Shown here: piece by piece, positions 50,433-58,780 of the stretch
How the letters are laid out: the number at the start of each line of letters is the position of its first letter
Numbering within the stretch: position 1 is the first letter of the stretch
Origin: Streptosporangium carneum
GTDB lineage: Bacteria; Actinomycetota; Actinomycetes; Streptosporangiales; Streptosporangiaceae
Assembly: GCF_027922005.1 (NCBI RefSeq)
Contig: NZ_BSEV01000020.1
Span: 1-64,000 of the forward strand
Direction of reading: 5' to 3'
Length of the DNA stretch: 64,000 nt
Notes under the pieces: model-generated
Databases searched by the model: none
What the model was told of the DNA's origin: nothing
The model's input: only the letters and a program-made list of their open reading frames with translations
Translations under genes and position numbers: made by a program

Positions 50433-51428
50433 CTACTGGCCGGTCGGGCCCGCCCAGCGGTCGACGAGGCCGTCTCGTTTGATCATGAAACCGCGCTTCA
50501 GCGGGAGAAGCATCACGGTCGTCTCGATCGCCCGCATCCCGGGCAGCCCGCCGATCTCCCTCAGGAACTCGTACAGCTCGAACCGTCCCGGCACGGCGAC
50601 CTGCGTCACCAGCTGGTGGTCACCGGCCACCGCCATGACGCACCTGACCCTCGGCAGGCGGGCCAGGGCGTGCCCCACCGACTCGACCTCGCGCTCGGCG
50701 ACCCGGAGCCAGAGCGCGGCCTCGACCGGCAGCCCCAGGTAGGCGGGCTCGATCTCGGCGCGGATGCGCAGGATCCCCCTGCGGAGCAGGGAGTCCAGCC
50801 TCCTGCGGGCGGTGGACTCGCTGATCCCGGTGGCCGCCGCGATCTCCGCGTGGGTCGCGCGGCCGTTGGTGGCCACCGACGCGATGATCCGCTCGTCCTC
50901 GGGGGAGGGCGTCTCGCTCGTGCGGTGGAAGCGTTCCGGCAGCGGGGTCCACTGCTCGCGCAGCCCGTCGACCTCCTGCGGGGTGAGGACGTCGACGTGC
51001 CACTCCTGGGGCGTCTTGAAGTAGCGCAGCACGGGGTAGGTGGTGCTCTCCACCACTCCGTCGATCGAGGGAATGCCCCTGAACAGCAGCTCGACCAGCG
51101 CGTCGTCGGCCACGGAGAGCTCCGCGACGCAGTCGGCCGAGCCGGAGACCAGTGAGAGGAACCTGGTCTGGGACAGCTCGGCCAGCGCCGTGCCCACGTC
51201 GATCACCGTCCCCGGACGGCAGCGCAGCCGCAGCGCGGCCGAGCCTATCCGGCGGTCGTCGACCAGGCCGATGATCGACAGGATGCCTGCCTCCATCAGC
51301 CGGGTCGCCCGCCTGGCCACGTTGCGGGTCGACTCGTCCAGCACTCTGCCGATCCGGTCCCAGGTGGCGCGCCCGTTCACCTGAAGGGCGGCCACCACCC
51401 GTAAGTCGGCTCCATCGAGCGGCTGCAT
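50433..51428 (-). CDS. Double Lrp/AsnC-family transcriptional regulator
   Basis: 331 residues made of two Lrp/AsnC modules in tandem. First HTH: LDGADLRVVAALQVNGRATW; second: SPEDERIIASVATNGRATHA and SESTARRRLDSLLRRGILRI. Each is followed by a RAM-type ligand domain. Usual Lrp proteins are ~150 residues, so this is a fused duplication that would behave as an intramolecular dimer. Target unknown. Confidence 0.9.
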   Translation of the reverse strand: MQPLDGADLRVVAALQVNGRATWDRIGRVLDESTRNVARRATRLMEAGILSIIGLVDDRRIGSAALRLRCRPGTVIDVGTALAELSQTRFLSLVSGSADCVAELSVADDALVELLFRGIPSIDGVVESTTYPVLRYFKTPQEWHVDVLTPQEVDGLREQWTPLPERFHRTSETPSPEDERIIASVATNGRATHAEIAAATGISESTARRRLDSLLRRGILRIRAEIEPAYLGLPVEAALWLRVAEREVESVGHALARLPRVRCVMAVAGDHQLVTQVAVPGRFELYEFLREIGGLPGMRAIETTVMLLPLKRGFMIKRDGLVDRWAGPTGQ

Positions 51429-51504
51429 GGCGTCATCCTCGTCGTCGGGGAATCGTTCCGTCCCAAGCGTACGACTTTGTGATCTTTTATGATGTGTTAT
51501 CCGC

Positions 51505-52179
51505 TCAGGCGAGCGCGTTGCGGAGCCACTCCTCGACTCCGGCGACGTGGACCGTCGCCCAGGCGCGCGCCACGTCGGGCTGGCGGGCGGCGATGGCGTC
51601 GCAGATGGCGGTGTGCTGCTCGCGGGTCCTGCCCATGGCGTTCTCCCGGCTGAGACCCCGCCAGATCCTCGCCCTGGTCGTGGGTCCGGAGAGGCTCTCG
51701 ATGAGGGAGCACAGCACCGGATTGCCGGAACCGGCCGCGATGCGCCGGTGGAACTCCAGGTCGTTGACGACGAGCTGCTCGACGCTCGGATCCTCGGGCA
51801 GCCCGGCGAGGATCTCGCGCAGTCCGGTGATCTCGGCGTCGGTCATCCGGGTCGCGGCCATCGCGGTCGCCTCGGGTTCCAGGATCCGGCGGATCTGGAA
51901 GAACTGCAGAGCGGTGTCGTCCTGGTGGAAGTCCACCACGAACGCCATCGCGTCCAGCAGCAGCCGAGGCTCCAGGCTCGTCACGTAGGTGCCGTCGCCC
52001 TGGCGCACGTCCAGCACGTTGATCAGGGCCAGGGCGCGGACGGCCTCGCGCAGGGAGTTGCGCGACAGTCCGAGCCGCTCGGCCAGATCCGCCTCCTTCG
52101 GCAGCCTGCTGCCGGGGGCGAGCTCGCCCGTGAGGATCATTTCCTTGATCCTGTCGATAGCGGCGTCGGTGACCGCCAC
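51505..52179 (-). CDS. GntR-family regulator, FadR/FCD subfamily
   Basis: 224 residues from GTG at 52179. Winged helix IKEMILTGELAPGSRLPKEADLAERLGLSRNSLREAVRAL, then an FCD helical bundle (FFQIRRILEPEATAMAA, DLEFHRRIAAGSGNPVL, EQHTAICDAIAAR) with the metal-binding D/H pattern. FCD regulators sense carboxylic acids. A 37-bp gap separates it from the MBL hydrolase gene upstream on the same strand. Confidence 0.92.
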   Translation of the reverse strand: MAVTDAAIDRIKEMILTGELAPGSRLPKEADLAERLGLSRNSLREAVRALALINVLDVRQGDGTYVTSLEPRLLLDAMAFVVDFHQDDTALQFFQIRRILEPEATAMAATRMTDAEITGLREILAGLPEDPSVEQLVVNDLEFHRRIAAGSGNPVLCSLIESLSGPTTRARIWRGLSRENAMGRTREQHTAICDAIAARQPDVARAWATVHVAGVEEWLRNALA

Positions 52180-52216
52180 GCTTCACCCTCCTCGAAGGTC
52201 CTCAGACATCGGAGGT

Positions 52217-53236
52217 CTACGAGTCTACGGTGAAGCGGACCGGGTCCACCTCCTCGGTACGGCGGATGGCGCCCCTGGCCTCCAGGGTGCGCAGGTGGGC
52301 GGCGGCCTCTCCCGCGGCCATGCCGCGCAGCATCGCGGGGAGATCCTCCCAGGGGCGGTTCCACGTCATCCGGGCGGCGACCTCCCAGATGGTGAGGGGG
52401 CCGCCAGCCTCGGCCAGCAGGGCCGCCAGCTCTGCGAGCTTCTCCTCGTGGTGCGCGCCGATCACCCTCGCCCGAGCCGCCGTGTCCTGAAATATCCATT
52501 CATGGGCGGGCAGGGCTTCGAGCATGCCCAGGTCCGCCACCTTCTCCAGCGAGGCCAGGAAGTCGCCCAGCGGGTCCACGTCGTCACGGTCGTAGGGGTA
52601 GATGCCGATGTGCGGGGTGATGGCCGGCAGCACGTGGTCGCCGGTGAAGAGCCGGTCCGCGTCCTCCAGGTGCAGGCAGACGTGGCCCGGGGTGTGGCCG
52701 GGGGTCCAGACCGTGCGGAGCCTGCGTCCCGGCAGGTCGATCAGGTCGCCGTCGTGGAGCTCCCTGTCGGGCAGCGCGGGCACCTGCTGCCGGGTCGCGG
52801 TCACGGCCTCGATCTCGATCGTGCCCGCCCCGGCCCGGCGGAGCATCCCGGCCTGGCGCTCGCGGCGGTCGTTCTCCTCGAAGCCCCGCATGGTCCTGAT
52901 CAGCGCGACGTCGGCCTCGTGCATCGCGATCCACGCCCCGGACTCCTCCCGGACCTGCCCGGCCAGCCCGGCGTGGTCCGGGTGAAAGTGGGTGACCACC
53001 ACCCCCCTGACCTCGCGGACGTCCATCCCGACCGAGGCGAGCCCGTCACGGAGGGCCAGCCAGGCGTCCGGGTGGTTCCAGCCCGCGTCGACCAGCACGG
53101 GGCCCGAGGACGACTCGATCGCGTAGACCAGCGTGTAACCGAGCGGGTTGCCGGGGATCGGCACGGGCACGCTCCACACCCCGCCGCCGATGTCGGCCGG
53201 GCGCTGCTCACTGTACGGTCTGCGGAGGGACTTCAA
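52217..53236 (-). CDS. MBL-fold metallo-hydrolase
   Basis: 339 residues from TTG at 53236 (AGGGAG upstream); sequence before it is a repeat-rich non-coding stretch. Metallo-beta-lactamase fold with THFHPDHAGLAGQV (HxHxDH), GHTPGHVCLHLEDADRLFTGDHVLP and a C-terminal winged-helix-like extension (LAALLAEAGGPLTIWEVAARM) as in lactamase-like 2 proteins. Hydrolysis of a thioester or lactone is possible; lies between the thiolase and a FadR-type regulator. Confidence 0.88.
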   Translation of the reverse strand: MKSLRRPYSEQRPADIGGGVWSVPVPIPGNPLGYTLVYAIESSSGPVLVDAGWNHPDAWLALRDGLASVGMDVREVRGVVVTHFHPDHAGLAGQVREESGAWIAMHEADVALIRTMRGFEENDRRERQAGMLRRAGAGTIEIEAVTATRQQVPALPDRELHDGDLIDLPGRRLRTVWTPGHTPGHVCLHLEDADRLFTGDHVLPAITPHIGIYPYDRDDVDPLGDFLASLEKVADLGMLEALPAHEWIFQDTAARARVIGAHHEEKLAELAALLAEAGGPLTIWEVAARMTWNRPWEDLPAMLRGMAAGEAAAHLRTLEARGAIRRTEEVDPVRFTVDS

Positions 53237-53279
53237 CGGCGACGCTCCCTGCTCCTGTGCGTGTCCCGCACTGCTCCTG

Positions 53280-53345
53280 CGCGTGCCTCGCACGCGTTCG
53301 CTGTCCATGTCGCTGTCCATGTCGCTGTCTGTGACGCTGTCATGT
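53280..53345. repeat. 12-bp tandem repeat upstream of the MBL gene
   Basis: Copies of CGCTGTCCATGT (three, the last diverged) within a region also rich in GTGCCTCGCACG motifs. Intergenic, 50-110 bp upstream of the MBL start. Confidence 0.6.
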
Positions 53346-53416
53346 CTCGGCCCGTGCCTCGGCTCATGCCGCGATCCGTGCCTCGCACGTGCTTCCCGCA
53401 CGCGTCCACAGGCGTC

Positions 53417-54607
<1,191 letters not shown>

Positions 54608-54668
54608 TTACCGCCGGTCTCCTGACGCGTCGCTCCAGAACGTTGATCTGGTCGCCTCCGACTGCGAC

Positions 54669-54682
54669 AGTAACGGGTTCTA
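54669..54682. promoter_or_regulatory. KstR-type operator (one mismatch) upstream of thiolase gene
   Basis: AGTAACGGGTTCTA differs from TnnAACnnGTTnnA only at the first base. Lies between the kstR-like stop codon and the thiolase start. Confidence 0.5.
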
Positions 54683-54686
54683 GGTT

Positions 54687-55400
54687 TCAGGCGGAAGGCG
54701 GGGTCGGGAAATCGGCGAGCAGCCGGGTGGCGACGATCTCGATGCGGCGCTGGATCTGCTCGTACGTCCTGCGGCCCCTGAGCATCTCCAGCAGCTCGTG
54801 AACCCAGACGCTCGCCAGCGCGCCTGCCAGGGCGTACTGCTCCTCGGTGGCCGTCTCCGTGCTGAGCTCGTGTCCGGCGGCGCGCAGCAGCAGGCCCGTC
54901 ATGCGGTCCCCGAGCGGGGTGTCGACCTCGGCGATGATCAGCGACCGGATGAGGGCGTCGGCCAGCTCGGGCTCGCGCATCAGGCCGCGGGTGGCGCGCA
55001 TCAGGACGTCGACGGCCCGGCCGGAGGGGGTGGTCGCCGTAGGCGGTCTGCGCTCGATGCTGCCCTCGAGCAGGTCGATCTCCTCGCCGACGACCGCCAC
55101 GACCAGATCCATCTTGGAGGGGAAGTAGCGGTAGAGGGTGCCGAGGGCGACTCCCGCCCGCTCGGCGACGGTGCGCATCTGCATGGCCTCGACGCCGCCG
55201 CGTGAGGCGAGGGCGGCGGCGGCCTGGACGATGCGTTTGCGTCGCTGGTGCTGGCTCCTCGTGCGGAGGCTGGTCGACGCCGATTCGCTCTGCACGCCAG
55301 GTGCCCCCTTGGTCATGGCCGGTCCGGCGCCGCTCGGGGTGGAGACGCCGCGCGGGCGCGGGGTGACCGGCGGCCCTGCGGTCGCATGCGGGGTGCGCAT
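54687..55400 (-). CDS. kstR: KstR-like TetR-family repressor
   Basis: 237 residues from ATG at 55400. HTH region RKRIVQAAAALASRGGVEAM, MQMRTVAERAGVALGTLYRYFPSKMDLV matches KstR, repressor of sterol-catabolism genes in mycobacteria and rhodococci; a ~45-residue disordered N-terminal tail precedes it. The ATG has no ribosome site but lies seven bases after TAACGT, a possible -10, so a leaderless transcript is likely; an internal ATG at 55316 is the alternative. The core AACacGTT (55404-55411) right at the start suggests autorepression. Confidence 0.85.
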   Translation of the reverse strand: MRTPHATAGPPVTPRPRGVSTPSGAGPAMTKGAPGVQSESASTSLRTRSQHQRRKRIVQAAAALASRGGVEAMQMRTVAERAGVALGTLYRYFPSKMDLVVAVVGEEIDLLEGSIERRPPTATTPSGRAVDVLMRATRGLMREPELADALIRSLIIAEVDTPLGDRMTGLLLRAAGHELSTETATEEQYALAGALASVWVHELLEMLRGRRTYEQIQRRIEIVATRLLADFPTPPSA

Positions 55401-55534
55401 GAGAACACGTTATCTGATTCCCCGCCGCTCCGGCGGGTTACTCGCAGGTCACAAACAGGCCTCATCTGCACATGTCAAAAGCATTGTGGCGACACGTCGT
55501 TCCTCGTCGTTCCAGGGAGAAGAAGGGGGCTCAG

Positions 55535-55548
55535 TAGAATGCGTTCTA
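55535..55548. promoter_or_regulatory. KstR-type operator (one mismatch) upstream of ChsH remnant
   Basis: TAGAATGCGTTCTA differs from TnnAACnnGTTnnA at one base (T for C). It faces the degraded ChsH2-ChsH1 region on the plus strand. Confidence 0.5.
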
Positions 55549-55854
55549 TTTCGGCGGAGTGCCGGTTCGGGGGCGGTGGGCATGGGTCGGGCGTGAGCGG
55601 GGCGCGGACAGGGCGCGGGCCGGGTTCGGGCCGGATTCGGGCCGGATTCAAGGCGTGGGACGCGGGCCGGACAGGAAGGTCCGGGAAAGCCGCAGGGAAA
55701 CGCCGTAGGAAAACATGGAAAACCATGGGAAAGCGGGGGGACAGTCCCAGGCGAGGGCTGTTCGGGCACATGGTGCGTCCCATGTCGTCCGCGAGGCGAG
55801 TACGCAGGCCCGACGCCCTTTTCGGGTACTGAAGTTTCGCCCGGGGGAGAGGAA
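55549..55854. other. Region between KstR-type site and ChsH2 remnant (306 bp)
   Basis: No convincing gene. Contains near-repeats of GGGCCGGATTC (55615-55650) and purine-rich stretches. In an intact locus this is where the MaoC half of ChsH2 would be; I find no trace of it. Confidence 0.45.
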
Positions 55855-56117
55855 ACACAGCCCGAGATCCGCGAGCCGTACCCGCTGGGACAGATGATCG
55901 ACGGAGAGAGCGCGTTCTTCTGGAAGGGTGTCCGCCGAGGGCGGGTTCCGGATCCGGAAACACGCCGATCGCGGTGAGTCGCGGCACCCGCCCGGCCTGG
56001 TCCCCGTCGTGCCTGTCGGCCGGTCGCGCACGCGTCGCGGCCGGTGGCGGGAGCGACGCGCACGACCTCGTCGTGCCGACGCCGGGACTCGGGACCCCTT
56101 GTGGGGACGCTGTGCTG
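55855..56117 (+). pseudogene. Frameshifted DUF35 (ChsH2 C-terminal type) remnant
   Basis: The DUF35 acyl-CoA-associated domain can be followed across three reading frames. Frame one (55855-~55943) gives PLGQMIDGESAFFWKGVRRG; frame two (~55940-56040) gives FRIRKHADRGESRHPPGLVP, aligning with the zinc-ribbon RIQRCxxCGxxRHPPxPxCP but with the Cys positions lost; frame three continues from ~56070 into the C-terminal OB part carried by the next gene. Two +1 shifts, absent zinc ligands and a missing N-terminal MaoC domain mark it as decayed. Sequencing error could explain the shifts but not the lost Cys. Confidence 0.65.
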
Positions 56118-56660
56118 GAACTGCCGGAAGGTGTGCGGACAGTGGGCGATGTCGTGGACTGCCCACCCGGAGAAGTGGGTATCGGTATGCCGTTGCGTGT
56201 GACGTACCGCCAGATGGACGAGATCGTCCTGCCGACGTGTGTCTCCCCGGGAGTCGTGATGCGGACACCTGCCGAAGAGCAGGTCGAGACCGGAGCCGTC
56301 CTGCCCGACCTCACGATCACGCTGACTCCCACGGTGATCGCCTCGGCGCCCGCGACGATGGACCTGACGCCGCTCGGCCGCGACGACGAGGGGGCCGGGC
56401 CGAGGAGGTCGAAGGACGTCTTCCTCAACATCCTGACCACGATGGGCCTCGTCGAGCGCTACGTCACCGACTGGGCGGGCCCGGAGGCGCTGATCCGCGG
56501 CATCAACGTCAAGCTCGGCGTCCCCGCCTATGCCGGCGACACGCTGACCTTCACCGGAGCCGTCGTGGCCTGCGAGGACGGCGAGTTCACGGTGCGGGTC
56601 AGGGGGGCGGTCAGCCTCGGCGACCACGCCTCCGGCACCGTCCGCTTCGCCCTTCCCTAG
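56112..56660 (+). CDS. DUF35 C-terminus fused to MaoC-like hotdog protein (ChsH1-like)
   Basis: 182 residues from a GTG at 56112 (start uncertain). Residues 1-45 (GVRTVGDVVDCPPGEVGIGM) are the end of a DUF35 OB-fold; residues ~55-182 are a MaoC-type hotdog like ChsH1 (SKDVFLNILTTMGLVERYVT, DWAGPEALIRGINVKLG, PAYAGDTLTFTGAV). The usual D-x4-H hydratase residues are not seen (PLGRDDEG in their place); in mycobacteria ChsH1 is the non-catalytic partner of ChsH2, and ChsH2 is degraded here. Apparently the two genes fused by loss of the stop between them. Probably non-functional for steroid enoyl-CoA hydration. Confidence 0.6.
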   Translation: MLELPEGVRTVGDVVDCPPGEVGIGMPLRVTYRQMDEIVLPTCVSPGVVMRTPAEEQVETGAVLPDLTITLTPTVIASAPATMDLTPLGRDDEGAGPRRSKDVFLNILTTMGLVERYVTDWAGPEALIRGINVKLGVPAYAGDTLTFTGAVVACEDGEFTVRVRGAVSLGDHASGTVRFALP

Positions 56661-56820
56661 TGCTGTGACCGGGAACGCTCACCGGGCGCGCGCCGTCGGA
56701 AGGCGCCGAACACGTTCGTGTCGGCACTCGCCGTACCGGCGCTGGGGGAACACCAAAGACCCGAAGGTGCGCGGTCACCGCATCGGCGCCGCCCGCGTCC
56801 GGTGACGATCGGCGCGCCGT

Positions 56821-57327
56821 TCAGCGGGGCACGGCGTCACGCAGGCCCGCCTCCAGCACCTCGACCAGCTGGGTCAGCCCCTCGATGATCTGCGCACGCC
56901 GCTCGGGGGTCATGCCGTCGAGAAGCCTCACCTCGATGGCGAGCTGCTGGGGGAACAGCGTGTCGACGACCTCCTTGCCCCTGTCCGTGAGGCGCACCAG
57001 GGCGGCCCTGCGGTCGGCGGGATTGGCCTGGCGGGTGATGTGACCGCGCTGTTCCAGTTTGGCGAGGGTCTTGCTCAGCGCGGCGGGGGACCGGCCGGTC
57101 TTCCTGGCCAGCTGCCGGGCGATCGTCGGCTGGTCCGTGTGGCGGAGGTGCAGCATCACGTCGAACTCCGCTGAGGTCACCGGCGCACCGTCGTAGAGCG
57201 GCTCGACGGCCAGGCTGAGCAGCACCTGGGCCCGCTTCAGCGGACCTATCACCTCCATCGAGGAGACGTCGAGGCCGGGGTTCTCCCGCTGCCATCGCTC
57301 GCGCACGGCTTCAGAGGGGACTTGCAT
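56821..57327 (-). CDS. MarR-family transcriptional regulator
   Basis: 168 residues. Winged helix at residues ~50-115 (TSAEFDVMLHLRHTDQPTIARQLARKTGRSPAALSKTLAKLEQRGHI, with the wing NPADRRAALVRLT). Divergent from a Bcr/CflA efflux gene, with paired sites between them, so it probably represses the pump and itself. Confidence 0.92.
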   Translation of the reverse strand: MQVPSEAVRERWQRENPGLDVSSMEVIGPLKRAQVLLSLAVEPLYDGAPVTSAEFDVMLHLRHTDQPTIARQLARKTGRSPAALSKTLAKLEQRGHITRQANPADRRAALVRLTDRGKEVVDTLFPQQLAIEVRLLDGMTPERRAQIIEGLTQLVEVLEAGLRDAVPR

Positions 57328-57335
57328 GAGCCCTC

Positions 57336-57385
57336 CAATTCGTTAACCTACGAACTATTAGTATCCGTTAACCTGTCAACTACTT
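57336..57385. promoter_or_regulatory. MarR operator region between marR and efflux gene
   Basis: Direct repeats of CGTTAACCT at 57341-57349 and 57366-57374, 25 bp apart; the first lies in an imperfect dyad TTCGT-N6-ACGAA. The AT-rich tract stands out against both flanking genes. Confidence 0.55.
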
Positions 57386-57472
57386 GTTTCCGATACTGCC
57401 CATCGTAGCGGCCCGACCGCCTGGCCCAGCGGTCCCTGCCATGCCTCACCAGGCAGAAAGCAGTTCACAGTC

Positions 57473-58744
57473 ATGACCCAGGACAGAACCCTCACCCCCT
57501 CTGCCGTGACCGTGGGAGGGCCGCCGAAGCACGTCGGCCGGCTCATCTTCGTGCTCGCCGCCCTCACCGCGGTCGCTCCGCTGGCCACGGACATGTACGT
57601 GCCGGGCTTCCCCGACCTGGCCAGGTCCCTCGGCACCACCGACTCCTCGGTCCAGCTGTCCATGACCGCCTTCCTCGTCGGCCTCGCCGTGGGCCAGGTC
57701 CTGCTGGGCCCGATCAGCGACGCGACGGGCCGCCGCCGGGTCCTCCTCGCGGGCGCCGCGCTGTTCACGGTGTTCTCGATCGCCTGCGCCGTCGCCCCCG
57801 ACGTCAACGTCCTCAACGTGGCACGGCTGCTGGAGGGCGTCGCCGGAGCCGCGGGCATGGTGGTCTCCCGCGCCGTCCTCACCGACTGGTTCCACGGCAC
57901 TCCCGAGGCTCCCCGCCGCTTCGCGGCTCTGTCGGCCATCGTGTCCGTGGCGCCGGTGGCCGCCCCGGTGATCGGCGGCCTCATCCTCGGCGTCGCCTCC
58001 TGGCGGGTCGTCTTCCTCGTGCTGGCGGGCTTCGGCGTCCTCCTGGTCGTCGGCGTCCTGGTCTGGGTGCCGGAGAGCCTTCCTGTCTCCCGCAGGCGCT
58101 CCGGCGGTCTGGCCAGCACCTTCAGGGCCATGGCGGGGCTCGTCGGCAGACGCGCTCTGGTGGGTTACATCCTCGCCTCCTCCTTCGCGGGCGCGGGCCT
58201 GTTCACCTACATCGCGGGCTCGACGTTCGTCTTTCAAGAGGTCTACGGCGTCTCGCCCACCCAGTACAGCTTCGTCTTCGCCGTCAACGCCCTCGGCCTG
58301 CTGGCCAGCAGCGTCCTCTTCGGCCGCCTGTCCGCCCGGTTCCGGGTCAACACCCTGCTCGTCGGAGGCCTGGCCGTGGCCACGGTCGCGACCCTCGTCC
58401 TGCTCGTGCTGGTCGTCACCACCGGCGGAGGCTTCGTCGTCACCTGGGTCTGCCTCCTGCTCACCGTCACCGGCCTCGGCATCATCCTGCCCGCGACCAT
58501 GACCATCGCCCAGTCCCTCGGCCACGACGCCCCCGGAGCGGCCTCAGGCCTCCTCGGCGGCGTCCAGTTCGTCCTGGGCGCCGCCGCGTCCCCCCTGGCG
58601 GGCCTGTTCGGAACGGCCAGCCCGACGCCGATGGTCGGCATCATGCTGGTTTCCTTCGCCCTCGCCGCCCTGGCCCTCGGCCTGCTCGCCCGCCCCTGGC
58701 AGGGGCACGGAGAGCCGGCCCGTACGGCGACGCGGGAGCCCTGA
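57473..58744 (+). CDS. Bcr/CflA-family multidrug efflux MFS transporter
   Basis: 423 residues, 12 membrane helices. The family motif PLATDMYVPGFPDLARSLG in TM1-2, and DATGRRRVLLAG as MFS motif A. Bcr/CflA proteins export bicyclomycin, chloramphenicol and related drugs by proton antiport. Probably repressed by the divergent MarR protein. Confidence 0.93.
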   Translation: MTQDRTLTPSAVTVGGPPKHVGRLIFVLAALTAVAPLATDMYVPGFPDLARSLGTTDSSVQLSMTAFLVGLAVGQVLLGPISDATGRRRVLLAGAALFTVFSIACAVAPDVNVLNVARLLEGVAGAAGMVVSRAVLTDWFHGTPEAPRRFAALSAIVSVAPVAAPVIGGLILGVASWRVVFLVLAGFGVLLVVGVLVWVPESLPVSRRRSGGLASTFRAMAGLVGRRALVGYILASSFAGAGLFTYIAGSTFVFQEVYGVSPTQYSFVFAVNALGLLASSVLFGRLSARFRVNTLLVGGLAVATVATLVLLVLVVTTGGGFVVTWVCLLLTVTGLGIILPATMTIAQSLGHDAPGAASGLLGGVQFVLGAAASPLAGLFGTASPTPMVGIMLVSFALAALALGLLARPWQGHGEPARTATREP

Positions 58745-58780
58745 GGGATCTCCGCCGACCGCCCCCGCCCGCGTCCGGGA

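Noticed and set aside
55449-56627. Long minus-strand frame across the ChsH remnant.
   Set aside because: No recognisable domain, while the plus strand shows DUF35 and MaoC homology in three frames.
56700-56720. CGAACACGTTCG, another AACnnGTT core after the ChsH1-like gene.
   Set aside because: Outer T and A of the KstR consensus are missing and it lies between convergent genes.
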